A stretch of 64,000 nt of DNA from Rhodanobacteraceae bacterium (lineage in GTDB: Bacteria; Pseudomonadota; Gammaproteobacteria; Xanthomonadales; Rhodanobacteraceae), in NCBI GenBank assembly GCA_004299705.1, contig SCQS01000034.1, positions 1 to 64,000 on the forward strand. Reading direction: 5' to 3'. Both the position numbers and the translations under genes were made by a program. Numbering within the stretch: position 1 is the stretch's first letter; each line of letters begins with the position of its first letter. Positions 58,139 through 64,000 of the stretch are shown here, piece after piece. The notes under the pieces were generated by a model. It had not been told where the DNA came from, ran no database searches, and saw only the letters and a program-made list of their open reading frames with translations.

Positions 58139-58620
58139 CATCGGAGTCTGCTGCACGCGGACGGGTCGCCGCGCCTTTCGTGGTCTGTGGCGGCGCTGCG
58201 GTCATTGCCGGCGGGCTGCTGGCTGCGGTGGTGGGCCTGCCCGGAACCGCGACCGCGAACCTGCCGTTGCAGCATCTGGCTTGGGCATCGGCCTACCTGG
58301 TGCTGGTGGTCGGGGTCGCCCAGTTCGTGTTCGGTTTGGGGCAGGCGTGGCTGTCCGCGCGCGTCCCGTCTGCAGGCTGGATCGTCACCGAGTGGTGCGT
58401 GTTCAACCTCGGCAATGCCGGAGTGATCGCCGGCACCTTGCTGGGTTCGTTCGAGTTGGTGCTGGCGGGCACCGCGTTGTTCGCCGCGGGCATCGCGCTG
58501 TTTTTGCTCGGAACCCGCGGCGCGTTGCGGCTCGGCTGGCTGGCCGGTTATCGCATCCTGCTGGGCCTGATGTTCCTGAGTTCGCTGGTCGGACTGGTGC
58601 TGTCCGTGCATCCGCGTTGA
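58132..58620 (+). CDS. Hypothetical four- or five-helix membrane protein
   Basis: A 162-residue, very hydrophobic protein. The first helix is at about residues 13-36, the second near [20 protein letters not shown] and the rest to residue 158, leaving short loops. The start is GTG 58132, overlapping the lipA stop by 7 nt, which suggests translational coupling. The helices are rich in Gly, Leu and Val. No family was recognised. Its position after lipA does not suggest a specific job. Confidence 0.65.
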   Translation: MLTSESAARGRVAAPFVVCGGAAVIAGGLLAAVVGLPGTATANLPLQHLAWASAYLVLVVGVAQFVFGLGQAWLSARVPSAGWIVTEWCVFNLGNAGVIAGTLLGSFELVLAGTALFAAGIALFLLGTRGALRLGWLAGYRILLGLMFLSSLVGLVLSVHPR

Positions 58621-58627
58621 TGCTGCG

Positions 58628-58846
58628 TCAGCCCCAGGGCTTCGCCTCCGCCAGCAGCGTCCGCAGCCGGGCCTCGTCTGCATCGGCAAGTAATTGTTCG
58701 GCCTCGTGATAGTTGGCCGAATCCAGCGGCTTGTGCAGCACGCCATCGCCGCCAATCCGGCTGAAAATCATCAACACGTTGCCGAAGGAAGCTTCCATCA
58801 GCGCGGCCTGCCAGTGGCCGCCCTGGGCGTCGTCGAAACTTCTCAT
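58628..58846 (-). CDS. Small conserved protein of unknown function
   Basis: A 72-residue soluble protein, MRSFDDAQGGHWQAALMEAS then FGNVLMIFSRIGGDGVLHKP and LLADADEARLRTLLAEAKPW. I associate this pattern with a small conserved protein of Xanthomonadales, but no function is attached to it. It has no cysteines or membrane segment. It converges with the preceding membrane-protein gene, with 7 bp between stop codons. Confidence 0.65.
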   Translation of the reverse strand: MRSFDDAQGGHWQAALMEASFGNVLMIFSRIGGDGVLHKPLDSANYHEAEQLLADADEARLRTLLAEAKPWG

Positions 58847-58940
58847 TGCTGAATGTTCGGGTGAGGGATCAACAGGATACACGTGCGTGTCAACCCCATT
58901 CATGCGATAATCGCGCCTGCCTGACGCTCGGATCAAACCT

Positions 58941-59288
58941 ATGACGACGTGGCGGGGTGGGTGCCATTGCGGCCGGATCGCGTTCGAGGTGGATGGCGAG
59001 ATCGATACCGTGGTGGAGTGCAATTGTTCGCATTGCCGACCCAAGGGCTACCTGCTGTGGTTCGTGCCGCGCCCGGCGCTGCGTTTGGCCACGCTAGCAA
59101 CGAACATGAGCACTTACCGTTTCAACAAACACAAGATCGCCCACCACTTTTGTCCCGTTTGCGGGGTGGCGCCGTTCGCCGATGGCGAGCACGAGGGGCA
59201 TCCGATGGCAGCGGTGAACGTCCGCTGCCTTGAGGGGGTCGAACCGGCCGGCCTGAACGTCCGCCAGGTTGACGGTCGCGCGCTGTAA
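58941..59288 (+). CDS. GFA family zinc protein
   Basis: A 115-residue protein with the glutathione-dependent formaldehyde-activating fold. Zinc ligands are visible as GGCHCG, CNCSHC and FCPVCG, the full set of the family. Members bind zinc and, in the founding enzyme, speed up formation of S-hydroxymethylglutathione; most have unknown substrates. ATG 58941. Transcribed alone, divergent from the small protein at 58628-58846. Confidence 0.9.
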   Translation: MTTWRGGCHCGRIAFEVDGEIDTVVECNCSHCRPKGYLLWFVPRPALRLATLATNMSTYRFNKHKIAHHFCPVCGVAPFADGEHEGHPMAAVNVRCLEGVEPAGLNVRQVDGRAL

Positions 59289-59393
59289 CGCGCGGGGGCC
59301 CGGGTTTCACCGCGACTTGTTTCGAGTGATCCGGCTCGTCTGGACTCGGCCCACCGGCCGAGCATGCAACGCAACAACATGAGGAAAGCAGCA

Positions 59394-59960
59394 ATGGCAA
59401 CAACACGGAACCGCAAACCCTCCGGCAAGGCCGCCGCAAAAAAGGCGACTCACAAAGCCTCTGCCGGGTCAACGGGTGCGCGCAGCGGTGTGGCGAAGGC
59501 TGCCAAGGCTGCCAAGGCTGTCAAGGCCGCCAAAAAGGCCCCCAACAAAACCCGGAATGCCAAGGCGTCTGCGTCGGCGAAGCCGTCCAAACGGCCTGCT
59601 GCCAACGTCAAGGCGGTGAAAGCCGCTACACCCGCGCCGATCCAGAAACCGGTGGTGTCGCGCCCGGCGTCCGTCAAGACCGCGGCGCGAGCCGTGGCCG
59701 CCGCGCGTGCCAGTGCCGCCAAGCGGCGTCCTCCTTCGTACATCCCGCGGTCACGTTTCAACGACGACTGGATGCTGGGTGGTGCCGTGGAGCTGCCGCG
59801 CCAACCTACACCGGCCGCGCATGCGCCGACCCGCAAGCCGCCGAAGCCGCGTGCGCCCAAGCCCAAGGCCATCAGCCATGAGCAGGCGGTGGCCAATCTG
59901 AAGGCGCTGCTGGAATCGCGCAAACGCAAGGGCGGGGCGTCGGCGGCCAAGGGCGCGTGA
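59394..59960 (+). CDS. Lys/Ala-rich histone H1-like protein
   Basis: A 188-residue protein. The first two thirds are a low-complexity Lys/Ala/Pro region (for example GKAAAKKATHKASAG and AKAAKAVKAAKKAP). The last third has IPRSRFNDDWMLGGAVELPR and a short helix (ISHEQAVANLKALLESRKR). Such tails resemble eukaryotic H1 and bacterial AlgP/H1-like DNA-compacting proteins. ATG 59394 follows GAGGAAAGC. Repeats in the DNA (AAGGCTGCC units) make the length prone to change. Confidence 0.75.
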   Translation: MATTRNRKPSGKAAAKKATHKASAGSTGARSGVAKAAKAAKAVKAAKKAPNKTRNAKASASAKPSKRPAANVKAVKAATPAPIQKPVVSRPASVKTAARAVAAARASAAKRRPPSYIPRSRFNDDWMLGGAVELPRQPTPAAHAPTRKPPKPRAPKPKAISHEQAVANLKALLESRKRKGGASAAKGA

Positions 59961-60071
59961 CACCCGCGCGACGGCCCTGCTGCTTAGCGGTTTAATAACA
60001 AAACTCTTCAGTCTAGATTTAGCACGGGTCTGGGAAACTGTCGCCACTTCGCAGAAGAAGGGGCGTCAGCC

Positions 60072-60584
60072 ATGAACGGAAAAACCGGTTCGATCCGCAA
60101 CAAACTGATGGTGGCCTGCGCGTTGCTGGTCGCGGCTGTGTTGGCCACGCCCGCGGCGATGGCGCACGATCACTATTACGGCGGCCATGGCGACCGCTCG
60201 GGCGATGTGCTGGGCGCTTTGGTCGTTGGTGCCCTGATCGGCGGCGTGCTGGTCAGTGCCAGTCAGCATCATGACCGTTACTACGACGGCGGCTATTACT
60301 CCGCACCGGCCTATCCGCAGCAGGGTTATTACGGTGGCTATCCCGCGGCGTATTCGTACCCGAGCTATCCGGCCTATTCGTACGGCAACGGCGGCTACTA
60401 CGACAACTACCCGGGCTATGGCGGCAGCGTGAACGTCGGCGTGGTGTACAACAGTGGTGGCGGTTACCGGCATGGTGGCGGTCATTACTACGGCGGCTCG
60501 CGCGGCTACTACCACGGAAACCGGGGTTACGATGGTGGCTACCATGGCGACCGGGGACACTACTACGCGCGCCACGGGCACTGA
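60072..60584 (+). CDS. Secreted Gly/Tyr/His-rich protein
   Basis: A 170-residue protein with a signal peptide (cleavage near PAAMAHDH), a short hydrophobic glycine-rich segment (GALVVGALIGGVLVS) and a long tail of GGYY, YPSYPAYSYG and RGYYHGNRGYDGG repeats ending in a His-rich GHYYARHGH. A metal-binding or surface/stress role is plausible from composition only. The start is ATG 60072 with AGAAGGGG upstream, and a strong terminator follows at 60613-60640. Confidence 0.78.
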   Translation: MNGKTGSIRNKLMVACALLVAAVLATPAAMAHDHYYGGHGDRSGDVLGALVVGALIGGVLVSASQHHDRYYDGGYYSAPAYPQQGYYGGYPAAYSYPSYPAYSYGNGGYYDNYPGYGGSVNVGVVYNSGGGYRHGGGHYYGGSRGYYHGNRGYDGGYHGDRGHYYARHGH

Positions 60585-60612
60585 TCCGCGCCGTCATTTC
60601 TGGTCTTGCCGA

Positions 60613-60640
60613 GGCCCGGTTGTCCGCAACCGGGCCTTTT
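60613..60640 (+). terminator. Rho-independent terminator
   Basis: A 10-bp perfect stem GGCCCGGTTG / CAACCGGGCC with a 4-nt loop, followed by TTTT, 28 bp after the stop of the Gly/Tyr-rich protein gene. Confidence 0.92.
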
Positions 60641-60692
60641 GTTGCAGGGGGCGGTGCGCGCAGGATGTGTCACGCGACTCGGCGTTCGCGCT

Positions 60693-61763
60693 TCAGCGAA
60701 GCGTGCGGTAAGCCTCGCGCAGCAACTCGTGGAAGTGATGCACCCCGTTCTCGCGTTTGGGATTGAGCCGTCCGGCCACGTAGGAACCCGATTCGAGACC
60801 GCGTTGCACGATCTCGCACATTTCGACGTCCTGGCGCTGCACCAGGTCACTGAAGGCATGGTCACTGGCGTGGCGTGATTCCAGGTCGGCGGTGTCCGGC
60901 GGATAGAAGTAGTCGAACGTGACCCGGCAGCGTCCCGGCGCCAGCGGCATCACGCGGTTGGCCTGCATCCGGTCCGGCAACACGTTGAGCAGGGTGTTGG
61001 GCCACACGAACCAGTACAGCGCCTCGCCATCCCCGTAGAGTTGCTTGTCGCTCGCGAGCGGGCTGTGCTGCAGCGAATGCCAGCGCGCGGTTTCGACCAC
61101 ATAGTCGCGGTAATCCAGCATCCGGTTCAACTCCGGATGGATGTGCGGCACGTGGTAGCCCTCAAGATAGTTGTCGATGTAGGCCTTCCAGTCGCAGGCG
61201 ATGTCGTAGCCGTAGTGGCGATGGAAAACATAATCGTCGAGCGGGCGCTCGCCCAGCCGTGCATCGACGCCCGCGACCAATTCAGCGAAGGGCATCGCGG
61301 GATCCAGCGCGGCGAACACCAGTCCGCGCCATTCGGCGACTTGCGCTTCGGGCAGGCGTGTCGAGCCGATGTCGAAATCGCGCGCGCCATCCATTTCCGT
61401 TGCGCTGAGCAGTCGCCCATCCAGCGCATAAGTCCAGCCGTGGTAATGGCAGCGCAGGCGTTTGGCGCCGCGGCCGTCGCACAGTGCCAGCGGCCCGGCG
61501 CGGTGCCGACAAACGTTGTGCAGCGCGCGCAGCACGCCGTCGTCGCCGCGCACCAGCAGCAGCGGGATACCCGCGATTTCCGCGACCACATGATCGCCGG
61601 CTTCGGCGAGTTGATCGACACGCGCCAGCCATTGCCAGCCGTGCGCGAACACCGCGCGGCGATCGCGCGCCGCGCTTTCGGCACCGACGTAAAAGCGTGC
61701 CGGCAGCGCATGCGCATGGTCGAGTGCCTGGGGTGCGAGGTCGTGGTCGTGGCGTTGCGTCAT
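60693..61763 (-). CDS. Rieske non-heme iron oxygenase, alpha subunit-like
   Basis: A 356-residue protein with a Rieske domain (CRHRAGPLALCDGRGAKRLR followed by CHYHGW, the C-x-H and C-x2-H ligands) and a catalytic domain (DNYLEGYHVPHIHPELN carrying the His ligands of the mononuclear iron). The pattern is that of the choline monooxygenase/carnitine-oxygenase-like group. No ferredoxin or reductase gene is adjacent. It is divergent from egtB (161 bp between starts), so a link with betaine-type chemistry, since ergothioneine is a trimethylated histidine, is conceivable but unproven. Confidence 0.85.
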   Translation of the reverse strand: MTQRHDHDLAPQALDHAHALPARFYVGAESAARDRRAVFAHGWQWLARVDQLAEAGDHVVAEIAGIPLLLVRGDDGVLRALHNVCRHRAGPLALCDGRGAKRLRCHYHGWTYALDGRLLSATEMDGARDFDIGSTRLPEAQVAEWRGLVFAALDPAMPFAELVAGVDARLGERPLDDYVFHRHYGYDIACDWKAYIDNYLEGYHVPHIHPELNRMLDYRDYVVETARWHSLQHSPLASDKQLYGDGEALYWFVWPNTLLNVLPDRMQANRVMPLAPGRCRVTFDYFYPPDTADLESRHASDHAFSDLVQRQDVEMCEIVQRGLESGSYVAGRLNPKRENGVHHFHELLREAYRTLR

Positions 61764-61924
61764 GAATCCAGTTCTCTGAACCGCTTGAAATGGGTGAGGG
61801 CGTCACCAGTTCATGTGTGGTGTCTGGCCGAGCCATCACGTTGGCTGAACGCGAGGATTGTTTGAATCAAGGTTTACCAGTGTAGGGTAAGGGAAAGCTC
61901 GCCGTATCCAGGGAATCTTCGGAA

Positions 61925-63202
61925 ATGTCCGCACAGCCCCGATCGATCCGCACATGCCACGAGCCCGAACCAGCGGGCTTGCGGTACCAGCATGTGCGCG
62001 ATGCCAGCCTGGCCCTGTGCGACACACTGGCGCCGGAAGACACGGTCGCGCAGTCGATGCCGGATGCGAGCCCCGCGAAGTGGCACCTCGCGCACACCAC
62101 GTGGTTTTTCGAGCAATTCCTGCTCGCGCACTTCGATCCTGGCTATCGCCGTTTCCACGACGGCTGGGATTACCTGTTCAATTCCTATTACCAGAGCGTC
62201 GGCCCGATGCATGCGCGGCCGCAGCGCGGCTTGTTGACGCGACCGACGCTGGACGAGGTGGTGGCCTATCGTGCGTACGTCGATGGGGCGATGCGCGACT
62301 TGTTGCGGCAGCGCGGCGATGATCCCGATCTGCTAGCGCGGCTGGAGCTCGGACTCAATCACGAACAGCAGCACCAGGAGTTGTTGCTGACGGACATCCT
62401 GCATCTGTTTGCATCGAATCCGCTGCAACCCGCGTTCCGCGACGCGCCGTCATGCGCGCCATCGGAGTCCGTGCCCTTGCGTTTCATCGAGGGGCGCGTC
62501 GGCATCGTTGAAATCGGCCACGCGGGCGATGGCTTCGCTTACGACAACGAATCGCCGCGACATCGCGCGTTGCTGCACGCGCACGCGATTGCCAACCGCT
62601 GCGTGACCAACGCCGAGTTCCGTGAATTCATCGACGATGGCGGTTATCGCAATCCCGTGTTGTGGCTGTCGGAGGGCTGGGACACCGTACAACGCGAAGG
62701 CTGGTCGCACCCGTTGTACTGGGACGATGCGCTCGAAACGGCCTTCTCTTTGGCCGGCCGCCAGGCGATCGATCTTGCTGCGCCGGTGTGCCACGTCAGC
62801 TTCTTCGAAGCCGATGCTTTCGCGCGCTGGGCGGGGGCGCGTTTGCCGACCGAGTTCGAGTGGGAAGCGCAGGCACGGGCGTTGCCCGTCGCGGGCAATT
62901 TCGCCGGCAGCGGCGCCTTGCGCCCACTGCCGGCGCGCGTCGGCAAGGTTCCCGTCCTGCAAGTGTTCGGCGATGTGTGGGAATGGACCGCCAGCCCTTA
63001 CGTTGGCTATCCCGGTTACCAACCCGCGGCCGGTGCGCTGGGCGAATACAACGGCAAGTTCATGAACGGGCAATGGGTGCTGCGCGGCGGGTCATGCGCA
63101 ACACCTGATGGGCACGTCCGCGCCAGCTATCGCAACTTCTTCCATCCCGCGGCACGCTGGCAGTTCAGCGGGTTGCGCCTGGCCAAGGATGTTTCAGCAT
63201 GA
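61925..63202 (+). CDS. egtB: EgtB, hercynine/gamma-glutamylcysteine sulfoxide synthase
   Basis: A 425-residue non-heme iron enzyme of ergothioneine synthesis. The DinB_2-like N-terminal domain carries the iron ligands in KWHLAHTTWF (a histidine there) and NHEQQHQE (His146, His150), and the C-terminal FGE-sulfatase domain includes LPTEFEWEAQARA, VWEWTASPYVGYPGY and RGGSCATPDGHVRASYRNFF. It joins hercynine with cysteine or gamma-glutamylcysteine using O2. It overlaps egtD by 4 nt (ATGA); gamma-glutamylcysteine synthesis and the EgtE lyase are not in the window. Confidence 0.93.
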   Translation: MSAQPRSIRTCHEPEPAGLRYQHVRDASLALCDTLAPEDTVAQSMPDASPAKWHLAHTTWFFEQFLLAHFDPGYRRFHDGWDYLFNSYYQSVGPMHARPQRGLLTRPTLDEVVAYRAYVDGAMRDLLRQRGDDPDLLARLELGLNHEQQHQELLLTDILHLFASNPLQPAFRDAPSCAPSESVPLRFIEGRVGIVEIGHAGDGFAYDNESPRHRALLHAHAIANRCVTNAEFREFIDDGGYRNPVLWLSEGWDTVQREGWSHPLYWDDALETAFSLAGRQAIDLAAPVCHVSFFEADAFARWAGARLPTEFEWEAQARALPVAGNFAGSGALRPLPARVGKVPVLQVFGDVWEWTASPYVGYPGYQPAAGALGEYNGKFMNGQWVLRGGSCATPDGHVRASYRNFFHPAARWQFSGLRLAKDVSA

Positions 63203-64000
63203 TCGGTACCGCCCTGCGTCGTTTCCAGCTTGAAGACCGTCGTCCGCGTCGCGACGAAATCCTCGCGGATGCGTTGCGGGGGCTTGCGAGTCATCCGAAA
63301 CGGCTGCCGTCGAAATACTTCTACGACGCGCGCGGATCGCAGCTGTTCGAGCGGATCTGCGAGCAGCCCGAGTACTACCCGACCCGGACGGAACTCGCGA
63401 TCATGCGCGACAACGTCGGCGCCATCGCGGCTGCACTGGGGCCGAACGTGCGCGTGGTCGAATACGGCAGCGGCAGCGGCTTGAAGACGCGCTTGCTGCT
63501 GAGGCACTTGCAATCGCCGGTGGCGTACGTGCCGGTGGAAATCTCGCGCAGCGCGCTCACGGAAAGCGTGACCGGCCTTGGCCACGAGTTTCCATACATC
63601 GAAATGTTGCCGGTGTGCGCGGATTTCACCCGGCCGATCAAGCTGCCGCGTGCGGCGCGCGCGCCGCGCCAGACCGTCGTGTACTTCCCGGGTTCCACCC
63701 TCGGAAATTTCGCGCCGGACGACGCGCTGCGTTTGTTGCGGCAGATGCGTGTCGAGGCGGGACAGGGTGGTGGTGCGCTGAACGGTGGCGTATTGATCGG
63801 CATCGACCTGGTCAAGGATCGAGCCGCGCTGGAAGCCGCCTACAACGATGCCGCCGGCGTGACCGCGGAATTCACCCTCAACCTGTTGCTACGACTGAAC
63901 CGCGAGCTCGGTGCGGATTTCGACCTGGGTGGATTCCGTCACCGTGCGCGTTGGCATCCACTGGCCGGCCGTATCGAAACCCACATCGTCAGTACGCGCG
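63199..64000 (+). CDS. egtD: EgtD, L-histidine N-alpha-methyltransferase (3' end outside window)
   Basis: The frame from ATG 63199 stays open to the window end, giving the first 267 residues of a protein of usually about 320. PSKYFYDARGSQLFERICEQ, PEYYPTRTELAIM and the SAM motif VVEYGSGSGLKTRLLL are typical of EgtD, which trimethylates histidine to hercynine. ATGA overlap with egtB shows cotranslation, with the order egtB-egtD opposite to the reaction order. The C-terminal end, with the rest of the histidine pocket, is beyond the window. Confidence 0.93.
   Translation, partial: MIGTALRRFQLEDRRPRRDEILADALRGLASHPKRLPSKYFYDARGSQLFERICEQPEYYPTRTELAIMRDNVGAIAAALGPNVRVVEYGSGSGLKTRLLLRHLQSPVAYVPVEISRSALTESVTGLGHEFPYIEMLPVCADFTRPIKLPRAARAPRQTVVYFPGSTLGNFAPDDALRLLRQMRVEAGQGGGALNGGVLIGIDLVKDRAALEAAYNDAAGVTAEFTLNLLLRLNRELGADFDLGGFRHRARWHPLAGRIETHIVSTR

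Noticed and set aside
57104-58620. lipA as part of a lipB-lipA operon
   Set aside because: Neither neighbour is a lipoate-protein ligase or octanoyltransferase; the adjacent genes encode a rhomboid protease and an unknown membrane protein.

Overview
The window is about 65% G+C, densely packed bacterial DNA. No rRNA, tRNA or CRISPR array was recognised. Gene content (a Lig E type periplasmic ligase, EgtB/EgtD, PEP-CTERM proteins with sigma-54 promoters, RAYT-derived repeats, a DUF6164 gene and a small MRSF-type protein I associate with xanthomonads) suggests a Xanthomonadales gammaproteobacterium, most likely Rhodanobacteraceae. That placement is inference from gene content; no marker gene was compared.

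Layout. 1-1035 is the 3' end of a fused isobutyryl-CoA mutase (icmF). 1.2-9.6 kb is an accessory region. It starts with an AT-rich membrane-protein/LPO_1073-like pair in which the second gene is split by a -1 frame change. It continues as small cassettes (an unknown gene, a ParD/RelE-like module, HicB-like/DUF4160/DUF2442/DUF2283 genes, a decayed toxin with a live antitoxin, DUF3016), most separated by co-oriented copies of one end of a REP-associated tyrosine transposase (RAYT) element. The only complete RAYT element closes the array at 7200-8045, and a second decayed toxin with an intact antitoxin follows. 9.6-20.1 kb is mostly ordinary chromosome: FAD dehydrogenase, cold-shock protein, DedA, methyltransferase, Lig E, luciferase-like oxidoreductase, dienelactone hydrolase, a diguanylate cyclase with a possible sigma-54 promoter, PhyH and MpaB-like oxygenases. 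20.1-22.5 kb holds two paralogous PEP-CTERM secreted proteins, each with a near-consensus sigma-54 promoter and two upstream copies of a 15-nt element.

22.6-31.7 kb: MAPEG, a DsbA-like/TrxC redox pair, a PQQ-repeat protein, an M14 peptidase, a heme-oxygenase-like oxidase next to a PAS-GGDEF-EAL protein, and a gamma-glutamylcyclotransferase. 31.7-37.6 kb: a methyltransferase/osmolyte ABC transporter operon interrupted by a paired inverted REP, then tandem palindromes, bactofilin plus zinc ribbon, YciI and a GST. 37.6-46.1 kb: DUF1801, a VOC remnant, DUF899, a frameshifted GST, a Coq4-like protein, a DksA-like protein, an ABC-2 exporter, a MASE2-GGDEF cyclase, a secreted methyltransferase and a GMC oxidoreductase remnant.

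46.2-51.7 kb: a two-cysteine ArsR/BigR-like repressor divergent from a DUF2892-DUF302-RND adaptor-RND pump operon, with a perfect palindromic operator over the -10 box. 51.8-56.2 kb: three secreted proteins (S10 peptidase, a two-repeat protein, PNGase A-like amidase). 56.4-64 kb: rhomboid protease, lipA, small proteins, a Lys/Ala-rich DNA-binding-like protein, a Gly/Tyr-rich secreted protein, a Rieske oxygenase and the ergothioneine genes egtB and egtD, the last cut by the window end.

The observations most worth following are the RAYT-end-delimited cassette array, the sigma-54/upstream-element circuit of the PEP-CTERM genes, the frame-split LPO_1073-like pair and the BigR-like RND locus.
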